64,000 nucleotides of DNA from NCBI RefSeq assembly GCF_010993965.1, contig NZ_WIXM01000003.1, positions 62,001 through 126,000 on the forward strand. Reading direction: 5' to 3'. Source of the stretch: Gracilibacillus sp. YIM 98692 (GTDB taxonomy: Bacteria > Bacillota > Bacilli > Bacillales > Amphibacillaceae). The stretch's first letter is position 1. Each line of letters begins with the position of its first letter. This document shows, in pieces, positions 44,159-53,105 of the stretch. The notes below the pieces were generated by a model. It saw only the letters and a program-made list of their open reading frames with translations. It was not told where the DNA came from and made no database searches. The position numbers and the translations under genes were made by a program.

Positions 44159-45391
44159 TTACTTATCTAAATATGGTTCGACATATTTTTCTTCCATTAA
44201 TTCGACATATTTTTCTGGAGTTAATTTTAGTACCGATTTAAGTGTTTTGTCAGCCTGAAATTGCTTCATTTTCCAAAGATTTTTCACAAAATTAAATTGT
44301 GTAATAATGTCATGTGCAGCAAATGAATACCATAAACTACGGTTCTCTTTTCGTTTATTATGATAACCATTATAATGTGGTGTATTTGAAAGGTATAAGT
44401 TATTGTGGAAAACTTTTATAAACTTCGGATTGAAATGGAGAATATCAAATAAGACATTAGGAAGAAGGAGTGAACTACCATTAAATAAAAATTCTTCAGG
44501 TGACCTAAACTTTCTGCCTTTATGAGCAGCTATCAATTTATTCTGAAAACTATGCTTTAAAGATTTAAAACACGTAAAGTCTAATGCATTAAGAAAGTTA
44601 ATATTATCCAACCGCTTTAAGTTCCCAACAGTTCCATTATTATAATACGAAACATTTATTCTATTACCAAATCCTTCGCTTGGTAGATGGTTATCTCCTA
44701 TATAATTGAACCTAACCACAATATCAAAAGAATTAATCTCAGCTGATAAATCCTCCTCTATTGGTGCAGGTCCGACAATAGCTATTGTTTTACCATTTAT
44801 ATAATTAAAAAATGCCTGATCTTCTGAAAAAAGCTTCTTACTTAATTTACTTGTTAGTTCTTTATCTCCTTTTAATATAGAATAGAGAATTTCCATTCTG
44901 TTTAAGCGTGATTTTTCTAATGAATTTTTCTTTAAACTTAGAAGAGCCTGATTGGCTTTATCCAGGTCACCTTGATCAATATATGCTTTAAAGCCTTGTA
45001 TTAATGTATTACTGTTCATTGTATAATCTAATAATTGATATGCACTTTTGATAGATTTATTTCGTGCAATATTAGCAACCTGAAATAAACCGTTGTTCAT
45101 ACATAAGAACACCAAAAGATTCCATCTAATTGAAGGTAATAATGTTGCGTCTAGTTTTATTGTACTGTAAACAAGAGTATTTGAATAATTCGTGTTATAA
45201 TTATTCAAATTAAGCCTCTCTTCAATCGACTTCAGAAGAATATTAATATAATTTTCTGGTAACCCCTTGTAGTTTTTTAAGGAACTTTTAAATATATCGT
45301 TTAACATTGAGACCCCTGACTGAAAGGCTTCTTCAGTCCCAATTTTCAATTTGCTTACTAGCTTAGATTGTACTTCCCTTTTGTTAACCAA
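44159..45391 (-). CDS. Sialyltransferase-like protein (GT29/GT42-like) with helical N-domain
   Basis: 410 aa. Residues about 1-195 are helical, repeat-like and unrecognised. Residues about 200-260 read KTIAIVGPAP, then EINSFDIVVRFNY and FGNRINVSYYNNG. This is laid out like sialylmotif L of GT29 or the equivalent of GT42 (VG, an ID-x-FD-xx-xRfN pattern, G). FNGSSLLLPNVLFDILHFNP near 300 fits motif S, and a later His lies in SFAAHDIITQFN. It starts with a TTG behind AGGGAGAG, 3 bp after neuB, so it is translationally coupled to nonulosonate synthesis. Likely transfers the nonulosonate to a surface acceptor; the family call is by motif only. Confidence 0.65.
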   Translation of the reverse strand: MVNKREVQSKLVSKLKIGTEEAFQSGVSMLNDIFKSSLKNYKGLPENYINILLKSIEERLNLNNYNTNYSNTLVYSTIKLDATLLPSIRWNLLVFLCMNNGLFQVANIARNKSIKSAYQLLDYTMNSNTLIQGFKAYIDQGDLDKANQALLSLKKNSLEKSRLNRMEILYSILKGDKELTSKLSKKLFSEDQAFFNYINGKTIAIVGPAPIEEDLSAEINSFDIVVRFNYIGDNHLPSEGFGNRINVSYYNNGTVGNLKRLDNINFLNALDFTCFKSLKHSFQNKLIAAHKGRKFRSPEEFLFNGSSLLLPNVLFDILHFNPKFIKVFHNNLYLSNTPHYNGYHNKRKENRSLWYSFAAHDIITQFNFVKNLWKMKQFQADKTLKSVLKLTPEKYVELMEEKYVEPYLDK

Positions 45392-45393
45392 GC

Positions 45394-46266
45394 TTATCTC
45401 TCCCTGTACTTTAACTTCTGTCTTTGTACTTTTTCAATATCTAAGATTTCTTCTTTTTTATAGACTAATGCTTTATTTGTAGCAACTAAATCCCTTTTTA
45501 ACCTTCTCATTCCATCAGGCTCTAATGATGCAGCATGATCCGTGCCCTTCCAAGTTCTATCTAAAGTGTAGTGTCTTTCGATTGTATTAGCACCTAATGT
45601 ATAAGCAGCTATGTCTACCGCAATCCCTTTATGGTGACCTGAAAATCCTATATCTTTAACTCTTGTTCCAAACTTCTCTTTTATACGGGTAATTTCTAGT
45701 AATGCTACATCTTCAAACGGAACAGGGTAGCCTGATGTACAACTATAGATAACTAGATCTTTGTTACGCCCTTTATCTTCAAACAATTTAACAATCTTTT
45801 CTTCTTCTTCGTGTGTTGTCATTCCAAAGGAAAGGTGAATTTCTCCATTATAGTTGTCACATAACCAATTTAACATTTCGAAATGATTATTACATGCAGA
45901 CGGGATTTTAATTAGTTCTGGATCTAATGAAGCTATTTCTTTAGCAGATGTTAAGTCCCATACAGAGGTATTATAAGTAATACCAAACTCCTCACACCAT
46001 TTTTTTAGTTGTGCATGTTGTTCAACGCTGAACTCTAAATATTCTCTATGTTCTCCATAGGTATGACCATAGGAATGAATTGGATTTGGATGTGGAGCAT
46101 TATACTGTTCTGGTGTTAATAACTCTTTGTTATTTCTTTTTTGAAATTTAATGATATCTGCTTTACAAAAAATAGCAGCAATTTTAATAAGTTCCTTTGC
46201 TATTTCCATGTTACCTTTATGATTACACCCTGCTTCTGCAATTATTTTGGGTGTATTAAAACTCAC
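45394..46266 (-). CDS. neuB: Sialic acid synthase family protein (NeuB), no SAF domain
   Basis: 290 aa NeuB-family barrel. KIIAEAGCNHKGNMEIAKEL is typical of Neu/Leg/KDN synthases and unlike the EMSGNHN of PseI. Also visible: IIKFQKRN, YNTSVWDLTSA, KIPSACNN, GFSGHHKG and ERHYTLDRTWKGTDHA. The C-terminal antifreeze-like SAF domain of about 60 residues, normal in NeuB, is missing. No NeuC epimerase is in the window, so the sugar acceptor (ManNAc, its 6-phosphate, or mannose-6-P) is undetermined; the HAD fusion nearby favours a phosphorylated one. GTG start behind AAGGAGGGG. Confidence 0.88.
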   Translation of the reverse strand: MSFNTPKIIAEAGCNHKGNMEIAKELIKIAAIFCKADIIKFQKRNNKELLTPEQYNAPHPNPIHSYGHTYGEHREYLEFSVEQHAQLKKWCEEFGITYNTSVWDLTSAKEIASLDPELIKIPSACNNHFEMLNWLCDNYNGEIHLSFGMTTHEEEEKIVKLFEDKGRNKDLVIYSCTSGYPVPFEDVALLEITRIKEKFGTRVKDIGFSGHHKGIAVDIAAYTLGANTIERHYTLDRTWKGTDHAASLEPDGMRRLKRDLVATNKALVYKKEEILDIEKVQRQKLKYRER

Positions 46267-46620
46267 CTAATACCCCTCCTTTTTATCTACATTCTCATAG
46301 CTTCTAAATATATTAAATTTCAACTCTTATATTTAAATATGTTTCAAATAATGCTGTTGTTACATATTATAAGAAAATTGGGGGAAATAAAGGCAGCTCA
46401 CCTATGGATAGAGTTCTTGAAGACCAGAAGTCTTTTAAGGAGAAAAGGCAAAAACGTAACTATAGGACAGGTTGCAAAAAGCAAGAAATGGATACATAAA
46501 TGGCTCCAGGGTAAGCCGGACATTGTTGTTGGAACGACTCATATGGCACATCAACCCATTCTTTTGGAGCCAAGAAAATTGCATGGTTAATCGGCCAACC
46601 TCAACATAAAGGTGTTCAAT
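46267..46620. other. Gene-poor region with decayed sequence
   Basis: Leader of neuB followed by broken frames on the + strand (for example SFGAKKIAWLIGQPQHKGVQ near 46565-46625) without a start or recognisable family. It probably belongs to the same decayed insertion as the IS256 remnant. Confidence 0.4.
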
Positions 46621-46743
46621 TTAATCTTCATCATCAGCTTTCATCTTTTCTTTATCTTTGTTTTTCTGTGAATTTGATTTAGGGATTGTGTTTTTTGAAT
46701 GAATGCCATGTACCTTTTCAAGCTTCTTTTTATCTAAATTCAT
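46621..46743 (-). CDS. Possible small hydrophilic protein, 40 aa
   Basis: ATG 46743 to TAA 46621: MNLDKKKLEKVHGIHSKN, then Ser/Lys/Asn-rich, ending MKADDED. The purine-rich AAGGGGCCC before the ATG is close for a ribosome site. No homologue recognised and it lies amid remnants, so it may be a fossil. Confidence 0.3.
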   Translation of the reverse strand: MNLDKKKLEKVHGIHSKNTIPKSNSQKNKDKEKMKADDED

Positions 46744-46805
46744 GGGCCCCTTATAGATTGTGGTACAACCAGGAAACATCTCCATCACGTCGTACAGTTA
46801 TTTGA

Positions 46806-46994
46806 ATACGTAAGTTCATGTATACCACGAACGCGATTGAAAGTATTTACTCCAGTTTTAGAAAGATAACCAAAAAAGGAGCATTCCCTAACGAGAACGC
46901 TCTCTTAAAAGTACTGTATTTAAGAAATAAAAGAATTAAAAGAAAAATGGAGTGGTGGCCACCACTCATCAATAACGGATTTGAAGATTTAACC
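46806..46994 (+). mobile_element. IS256-family transposase C-terminal remnant
   Basis: Frame from 46806 reads IRKFMYTTNAIESIYSSFRK, then ITKKGAFPNENALLKVLYL and the W-rich tail MEWWPPLINNGFED. YTTNAIES and the GAFPN-LLK-LYL pattern are the C-terminal signature of IS256 (mutator-type) transposases. The N-terminal two thirds, including the catalytic DD, are gone. Confidence 0.8.
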
Positions 46995-46996
46995 AT

Positions 46997-48169
46997 TTAT
47001 CCCAAACTATTTTCCTTCGTCCATTCCCTAACCCTTTTGTAAAAATCATTACTTTCATTTTTTACATTTTCATTTATCATTCTGTACCTTAATTTAATAT
47101 CTTCTTTATTCTTTATAGTATATTTTAGTTCTTCCCTTAATTCCTTTTGAAATCCTTCTTTATTTACTTTAATAACTCTATCGGATACATTTAATTCTTT
47201 ATACAAATCAATAATTTTTTTATAACTACTTAAAGCAATCGTTGGAATGTTTTGCGCAATTGAACAAACATTACTATGAAACCTCATACCTAATATAAGT
47301 TCGCACTCCTTATAAAGCCCAAATATATACTCATCAGAACCCGGTCCAGTCAAACAAGGGGCTATTACAATTCTGTTCCTTCTATATCTATCATCTATTT
47401 TTTCGAGCAAATTACTAATTGCCTTTAAATCACTGTATATATGAGGAAATAATATGATTTGGTAATCACTGTATACTTTCAAGAAAGTGTTCAACTCTTT
47501 GGAAAGCCCATTAATGAAATCATAATATTCAATTCCATCTTCCAAATCTTTATTAAACCTAATATCGGTCATGTCAGATACAATGTTAATTCCAATGGAC
47601 TTTAGATTATTATTTAACTCAGGAAAATTAAACTTCTTTGTTTCCAAGAAAAACGCTCCATCTGGAACCCTATATATTTTATCAGAATATTTTTCTCCAT
47701 ATAGTTTTTTAATAGTATCATATGAGCCGTCATTTCTAACACTTACTAAATACTTATTATCTCTTGTTATCGTTTCTAAAAAATATCCAAATTTACTAAT
47801 TGCATTCTCGCTAGCACCTTTAGCTGTATCACAACCTACCCCATTGAAGAGAATGGGAGTATCTATTTTATTTAAGGACTCTTTGCTTATATTTATTGTA
47901 GTTCCTGTGTAGGAGTAATCCCATTTCAATTCAAAAAAATTCCCACCACCAATGATTACTAGATCATAGCGATTACATAAGTTTATAAATTCTGACCGAT
48001 TAAAATCTCTAATATTCCAAGACTGATAAAACTCCCTTATTTCAATTTCATCATATTCAATTTCACAGTCTAATGTTTCGTTTAATCTATTCCTAAATCC
48101 ATTATGATTAGCATTGTCACCAATATTCCCATTAAAACTAGCTATATGCAAAGCTCTTATATTTTTCAT
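46997..48169 (-). CDS. Polysaccharide pyruvyl transferase family protein
   Basis: 390 aa. HIASFNGNIGDNANHNGF at the start, LVIIGGGNFFELKW near residue 92 and ELILGMRFHSNVCSIAQNIP near 310 define the polysaccharide pyruvyltransferase (CsaB/WcaK-like) family. The ATG follows AAAGGGGGAG. Its 3' end abuts the IS256 remnant. It follows a methyltransferase gene on the same strand. Target glycan unknown. Confidence 0.8.
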   Translation of the reverse strand: MKNIRALHIASFNGNIGDNANHNGFRNRLNETLDCEIEYDEIEIREFYQSWNIRDFNRSEFINLCNRYDLVIIGGGNFFELKWDYSYTGTTINISKESLNKIDTPILFNGVGCDTAKGASENAISKFGYFLETITRDNKYLVSVRNDGSYDTIKKLYGEKYSDKIYRVPDGAFFLETKKFNFPELNNNLKSIGINIVSDMTDIRFNKDLEDGIEYYDFINGLSKELNTFLKVYSDYQIILFPHIYSDLKAISNLLEKIDDRYRRNRIVIAPCLTGPGSDEYIFGLYKECELILGMRFHSNVCSIAQNIPTIALSSYKKIIDLYKELNVSDRVIKVNKEGFQKELREELKYTIKNKEDIKLRYRMINENVKNESNDFYKRVREWTKENSLG

Positions 48170-48330
48170 ATTCTCCCCCTTTCAAATTTCTTTTGAATAA
48201 ACAATTACAATTAAAAGCAAAATCTAATAAAAACCCCAAATATTTTGAGGCCTTAAAAACTACTTTATCTCTTATTACTTCCTTTATTCAGAGTTGGTAT
48301 AAATGACTTATGTAATCAAACTAGAATTTT

Positions 48331-49218
48331 TTACTTTTTAAGTACTATAAGAATCGTGTCACTTTTAAAATTAGAAACCAATTGCTCTTTATATTTATCG
48401 TTTAGCCATCCTAACTCTTTAGGAGGATCAAAAGAAGGACCACTGATTTGTGGTTTGTAATTAATTAACCAATTTGCCATGTTTAAAAATGAATATCTTT
48501 GTACTCCTATAAATTCTTTTGTTTGGAACTTAAAATTTGATAATAGTAAATCTATACTTTTAATATTAAAATAAGATAAGTGAGCACGTTGCCAGTAAAA
48601 ATTATTATAAGCCTTTGAAATTGACAACAAATGATCATCAACGTTAGGAACTTCAATAATTAAATAACCTTCTTTTTTTAAAAACTTTAAAACATTTTTC
48701 AAAAACTTCCTTGGACTAGATATATGTTCCAAAACGTGAAACAAAGTAACCATGTCATATTTCTCTATATAGTCTTTTGGTGTCGAATCAGAAAGTAGAT
48801 TAATATCTAGAATGTTACGTTTACTATTCTTTCTCGCAATCAATCTTCTAGATTCACTTGTTTCCAATCCATCTACCTCAATACCTTGATTATTAAGATT
48901 TTCAACAAAGAATCCATAACCACAACCTATGTCTAATATTTTCGAATCAATATTTGTATAATTCTTAACAAATTCTACTCTTCTTTTTGTATCTGGTAAA
49001 GCTTTTTTACGGGCTTCTTCAACAGTAATGTTACTAACAAATTTTGCTTGACTATTTTTATTGTAAAAATTTTCATCGTCCTCCACATTAGGTAGTGGTG
49101 CTAGTTGAAAATGATTACAATTATTACATACTACTACATCATGATCGTTACTGTCTCTTACTGTCTTATGTATTACTTTACAAGTACTACTACCACAAAT
49201 TACACATTTAAAATCCAT
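48331..49218 (-). CDS. SAM-dependent methyltransferase with N-terminal zinc ribbon
   Basis: 295 aa. The start is placed at ATG 49218 behind AAAGGAG; an in-frame upstream ATG at 49254 has none. Two CxxC pairs (CVICGSSTC and CNNCNHF) form a zinc-binding N-terminus, followed by a class I methyltransferase: ILDIGCGYGFFVENL near residue 91, then LFHVLEHISSPRKFLKN and LKKEGYLIIEVPN. Proteins of this layout methylate nucleotide sugars or glycan ends. It starts the last stretch of the glycan region. Confidence 0.85.
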   Translation of the reverse strand: MDFKCVICGSSTCKVIHKTVRDSNDHDVVVCNNCNHFQLAPLPNVEDDENFYNKNSQAKFVSNITVEEARKKALPDTKRRVEFVKNYTNIDSKILDIGCGYGFFVENLNNQGIEVDGLETSESRRLIARKNSKRNILDINLLSDSTPKDYIEKYDMVTLFHVLEHISSPRKFLKNVLKFLKKEGYLIIEVPNVDDHLLSISKAYNNFYWQRAHLSYFNIKSIDLLLSNFKFQTKEFIGVQRYSFLNMANWLINYKPQISGPSFDPPKELGWLNDKYKEQLVSNFKSDTILIVLKK

Positions 49219-50142
49219 TGTAGAGAACTCCTTTTCACGTTGTTTAAGGAACAAGGGAAAAATAACTTATTACAAATCTGCGCTATTGTCTAACGGTAAG
49301 CTATCGTTAATTATCTGATAAAAATTTTAACCGTAGCAAAAATTCATATAATTACAGCTTTAGCCGCTTCTTAGAAATTTTAATGCCAATTTAATACTTC
49401 CATTATGGTTATTTCTAATTTCAGCGATAAATGAGTGATGGGGAACTACTATCAATGTAGAAGTCACCAATTGTTTTTTAAATAAACTGTTACTGCAACA
49501 GCTAGTAATGATGCTTCTTATCCTAATAAACTGATACTTTTCAAGTTATTCATTTTATCACCTTTATATGTATATGTGTCCGTCAAGTAAAATTGAATAC
49601 TTTTTGCTAATTAATTTTGTATAGTTTGTTCCATTAGTATAGACTTATGGTTTTTCATTCGATTACTTTCACCACTGAGTTGGATTACCTCAATCGGTGA
49701 ACAAATTTCCGTTAAGTACAGTAGTTATTATCGATAGATATACCAAGTAATTCACCCCATCCTAATCTCCATTCGTCAATACACCTTCTAGTACTCTATA
49801 TTCGTTATTCTGGTTATTTTTCAGATGTGCCATATAACCCACAGATGTTTTATGATGCAGTTGATATCCACCCATCGGTTACGAGAACCGTTGAGCGAGA
49901 TCAACAGGTAACGATGATGTTCCAACTATTAAAAGATTATTAATAGAATGCAATAGTACAGAAGAGACCTTATACCTGGCGGAAAAACATTTTGGGATAT
50001 ACATGTAAAACACACAATCGACCATGTAACATATCATTTACCTTTACACTATCTTATTTTTTTGTTATGATTATTCATTCAAACATTATTAAAATAAATT
50101 TAGTTCTATATAAATAAATTTTTGTAAAAGGAGGTTACTATC
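49219..50142. other. Long intergenic region with coding remnants
   Basis: About 920 bp. A frame closed by stops at 49722 and 49943 (+) ends in YFSDVPYNPQMFYDAVDIHP and SVTRTVERDQQVTMMFQLLK, protein-like in composition but without a start or known family. Around 49570-49600 TGTCCGTCAAGTAAAATT resembles an insertion-sequence end. I see no intact gene. Confidence 0.4.
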
Positions 50143-50328
50143 TTGGCTAAAACATCAATGATCGCAAAGCAAAAACGACCACAAAAATTCAAAGTTCGAG
50201 AGTATACACGTTGCGAGCGCTGCGGACGTCCACACTCTGTACTTCGTAAATTTAAATTGTGTCGTGTTTGTTTCCGTGAGCTAGCATACAAAGGCCAAAT
50301 TCCAGGTGTTAAAAAAGCAAGTTGGTAA
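50143..50328 (+). CDS. rpsN: 30S ribosomal protein S14, zinc-binding type Z
   Basis: 61 aa, the length of the zinc-containing S14 form. CERCGRPH and CRVCFREL supply the four zinc cysteines, and it ends [15 protein letters not shown] start behind AAAGGAGG. S14 type Z normally lies in the spc operon; here it stands alone between the glycan region and a spore-like gene, without other ribosomal genes, so it may be an extra copy. No Zur box was seen upstream. Confidence 0.93.
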   Translation: MAKTSMIAKQKRPQKFKVREYTRCERCGRPHSVLRKFKLCRVCFRELAYKGQIPGVKKASW

Positions 50329-50338
50329 GAGGATTCTC

Positions 50339-50366
50339 AGTCAACCTTAAAGGGTTGGCTTTTTTA
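50339..50366 (+). terminator. Terminator of rpsN
   Basis: AGTCAACC / GGTTGGCT stem followed by TTTTTTA. Confidence 0.8.
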
Positions 50367-50456
50367 TTACGAAAATACAATTCATTCTCCTTTTACATTC
50401 ACAAAATCCATTCAGGTGAATAGCCTAAATATGAAGAAATAAGAGGGGGAATGATC

Positions 50457-50798
50457 GTGTATCAACAACATCAAGGTATGTATCATGCAGATCACATGAA
50501 AAAAATGTGCAATGATTATATGAATTACCATGTATATGGAGATCTAAACGATGGGTCACAGTTTGAGGGGATAATCATTAGTGTGGACAATAACAGTGTG
50601 ATTATCTTAATACCGGAAGATGTAGAAGAAGGCAGCTTCCACCGCCAGTATGGATATGATGATGATTATGGTAGACCTCGCAGGAGATTTCGCCGTTATC
50701 GCAGACAACGTTTTCCATTTGATTTATTACGTGGTCTGTTCCTATTTCCATTCTATCCTCCGTACCCTTACCCATATCCATATTATCCTTATTATTAA
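50457..50798 (+). CDS. Hypothetical protein with Tyr/Pro-rich C-terminus
   Basis: 113 aa from the GTG at 50457, chosen because GAGGGGGA is 6 bp before it and abuts the ATG at 50451. The N-terminal part (about 20-55) has GDLNDGSQFEGIIISVDNNS then VIILIPED, an Sm/SH3-like small beta-barrel pattern. An Arg-rich patch (RRRFRRYRRQRF) and a Pro/Tyr tail (YPPYPYPYPYYPYY) follow. Such tails occur in spore coat proteins of Bacillus, so a coat role is possible but not shown. Confidence 0.7.
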   Translation: MYQQHQGMYHADHMKKMCNDYMNYHVYGDLNDGSQFEGIIISVDNNSVIILIPEDVEEGSFHRQYGYDDDYGRPRRRFRRYRRQRFPFDLLRGLFLFPFYPPYPYPYPYYPYY

Positions 50799-50802
50799 AT
50801 GG

Positions 50803-50830
50803 AAAAGCAGCTCAAATGCTGCTTTTTCTT
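50803..50830 (+). terminator. Terminator of the 113-aa gene
   Basis: AAAAGCAGC / GCTGCTTTTTC stem with T-run. Confidence 0.85.
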
Positions 50831-50919
50831 TTTAGTATTGCTTGGTTGAAAAGAGCATAGTAAAATCTCAACCCTGTTTTAACCCTACTTTTCTCTCTAA
50901 TTGTCGGTAAATTCATTAT

Positions 50920-51030
50920 CTAGCCATAGTTGCACTTGCATTGGGGTCGGTTTTCTTTTTTCGTTAAAGGCTTACGAACATTAAGATATTCATAGAGGAT
51001 TAACTCCAATGGTTTCCGGCGAGAAGTCAT
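50920..51030 (-). CDS. Possible small gene, perhaps frameshifted
   Basis: ATG 51030 has a good GGGAGGCGG site. The product reads MTSRRKPLELILYEYLNVRK and stops at 36 aa. In a neighbouring frame the sequence continues PTPMQVQLWLDNEFTDN, so the original gene may have been about 45 aa and broken by a one-base change. No family recognised. Confidence 0.35.
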   Translation of the reverse strand: MTSRRKPLELILYEYLNVRKPLTKKENRPQCKCNYG

Positions 51031-51306
51031 CAAAACCGCCTCCCTACATCTGTATTTTGTCTATATTTTAAAATAAAAAATCAAAAGTCGATAAATAATA
51101 GTAGCATAAGCCTACTTATTTACTCGCATTATTCATTCTGAAAATAGCTTGTTGGTTAAATTGCTATGATCAAAGCTGCTTTTCCCAAACATAAAAAACA
51201 TGCTGGTGTAATTTCTAAGCCATAAATATAAATCTGGAAAAAGAGTAGATACTTTTTCTAACTCTCTTTCCAGCACCATGACTATGGCTAATCCATTATT
51301 ATCGAA

Positions 51307-51474
51307 TTAACTTTTTTTTTCAAGCTTTTGAATTTCATAAATTAGCTTATCCATCTGTTGGCTTTTCAAAATTGTGCTTTTATCATTAAACCCTTTAGAA
51401 AGTCCCTCTTCTATCATTTCCTTTCGTTTTTTTTGAATTTTTTTATCTAATTTATCCCAACGGCTTTCATTCAA
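51307..51474 (-). CDS. Spo0E-like aspartyl-phosphate phosphatase
   Basis: 55 aa, TTG start at 51474 with AAAGGGG 9 bp before. IQKKRKEMIEEGLSKGFNDK, then STILKSQQMDKLIYEIQKL match the Spo0E family: helix I, a short GFND turn, and the signature S-Q-x-x-D (SQQMD). Such small proteins dephosphorylate Spo0A~P and delay sporulation. Monocistronic; no neighbour clarifies its role. Confidence 0.8.
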   Translation of the reverse strand: MNESRWDKLDKKIQKKRKEMIEEGLSKGFNDKSTILKSQQMDKLIYEIQKLEKKS

Positions 51475-51987
51475 TGTTCCATTCCCCTTTGACTATAAAA
51501 TAAGAAAAATACTAATATATCATCATGCTCCCTGCACGATTTCAAAAATACACTCATTTTATATTTTTTATATTTTTAAAAATCACATTATTTCTAAAAC
51601 CATTATAGTTATTTTATACCACAAACAATGAAATCATATACATATTCTAAACCGATTTACTATACATAATAGTTAAAAAGCCCTATCAAAGCAAAACAAA
51701 AGCACTTAAAAAGGATATTTCTCATTTTTGCAAAAATATTTCGAATAAATAAAAAAATACAAAAATTTGAACTTTTCTAAACTTTATATTCCTATGGTAA
51801 TATTATCTTATAGAAAATCAATGGTGTATCCATAAAAATTGATCGATGTGGCACTTTGCCACAATAGCTGTCATATCATTACCGCAATTTGCTCAGTTTT
51901 CTATAGAATAGCAAGAGCATACTATAAATTATTAATTAACTAGGAGATTGTTTCCATTACCAATAGTGGTAAACTTGTGTTTTAATC
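51475..51987. other. A/T-rich intergenic region
   Basis: No supported gene. Contains the inverted repeat TGGCACTTTGCCACA at 51850-51864, which could be an operator or small hairpin, and promoter-like A/T-rich DNA. Confidence 0.4.
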
Positions 51988-52145
51988 AATATAAAGAGAG
52001 ACTTCCATGAGTGGGTGGTCTTCCCCCCACTCATGGTTAGCGATACTTATCAGGGTGCTAGCGTCCGTTATCCCCTACTTATACCACTTTCGTTATTCTA
52101 AGTCTTGCAGTGGGGGTCTTACAGACGATGGTTCGCCATGATAAG
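51988..52145 (+). repeat. Intergenic repeat family R1, copy 2 (full length)
   Basis: Starts ATATAAAGAGAGACTTCCAT, has a perfect CATGAGTGGG / CCCACTCATG hairpin, the core ATCAGGGTGCTAGCGTCC and ATTCTAAGTCTTG, and ends GACGATGGTTCGCCATG. Located between Spo0E-like and Xre-MEDS genes, 65 bp before the latter. Confidence 0.8.
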
Positions 52146-52210
52146 CCATATTGGATTCTCATCCATATAGTACAACCACATTGGGGGCCCATTTGAGGAA
52201 GGTGTAAGTG

Positions 52211-53029
52211 ATGAAAAGAGAATGGTTGATACAAGCTCGTAAATCAAAAAAGTTAACACAAGAGCAAGTCGCTGCTCAATCCTTTATCGATCGAGGATAC
52301 TATTCACAAATAGAAAATGGAAAACGCAACCCTGGGCCGTCTGTTGCACTTAATATTGCAAAGATACTGGAATTTGATCCAATGCTATTCTTTCCATACA
52401 AAAATACAGATACATCAAATAATCCAGAAAACAAACAGGCTCAGCATAGTATTATAGATTTCTATAAAAATATATCGAAAGGCAATATACTATATCTATA
52501 TAATGATAAAAGTAATTATTTGAATAATGCTGTTCATTTTCTCTTAACTAGATTGGAGATAGATCAATACTGTTTTTTCATCGATCATCATCAAAATATC
52601 CAGTCTATTCTACTAGAATTAGAAAACATTTTACCTAAAAGTAAAATAAAGCAGAACATTATTTTTATGGATAGTAAAATAATGTATGATAACACACCAA
52701 TAAATACGATCAATTTCTTTCAATCACTTCAGCTTCCTTTAACCAATGATTCATCTATCTGTATCTGGTCATCTGAAGAGAAATACTTTCATGATGATTG
52801 GCTTTCTTTATTAAAGAAATACTTTCAATCAGTTAATACAGAATATAGCTCCATCCAAACTCTTTTGGTACGTTCCTATGACGCTTTTTCGATATCTGCA
52901 GCGTTGCATATAAAAATTATGAGAGATTACCAGTATCTCATGACAGATTATGAGATAGTAGAATCTCCATTATATAGTGCGAGTGATAAATTTATGTTAC
53001 CTTCCTTATTTTTACAGGATAATTCTTAA
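52211..53029 (+). CDS. Xre-type regulator with C-terminal MEDS domain
   Basis: 272 aa. Residues 1-62 are a helix-turn-helix of the Xre class (LIQARKSKKLTQEQVAAQSF, YYSQIENGKRNPGPSVA). Residues about 80-265 match the MEDS sensory domain (as in DcmR), recognised from ILYLYNDKSNYLNNAVHFLL, the later SYDAFSISAALHIKIMRDY and QYLMTDYEIVESPLY. ATG at 52211 behind GGAAGGTG; an in-frame GTG lies directly before it. The ligand is unknown. Probably co-transcribed with the MEDS-only protein 76 bp downstream, which may be its partner. Confidence 0.85.
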   Translation: MKREWLIQARKSKKLTQEQVAAQSFIDRGYYSQIENGKRNPGPSVALNIAKILEFDPMLFFPYKNTDTSNNPENKQAQHSIIDFYKNISKGNILYLYNDKSNYLNNAVHFLLTRLEIDQYCFFIDHHQNIQSILLELENILPKSKIKQNIIFMDSKIMYDNTPINTINFFQSLQLPLTNDSSICIWSSEEKYFHDDWLSLLKKYFQSVNTEYSSIQTLLVRSYDAFSISAALHIKIMRDYQYLMTDYEIVESPLYSASDKFMLPSLFLQDNS

Positions 53030-53105
53030 TAGGCAATACAGACTTTGTTATATACTCATAATGACAAAGCTTAAAAGAAAATAATCAAAAGCTAGGGTGA
53101 AAAGA

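Noticed and set aside
46141-46590. 149-codon + strand frame opposite the start of neuB
   Set aside because: Its first part is antisense to neuB and the rest is decayed sequence; no ribosome site.
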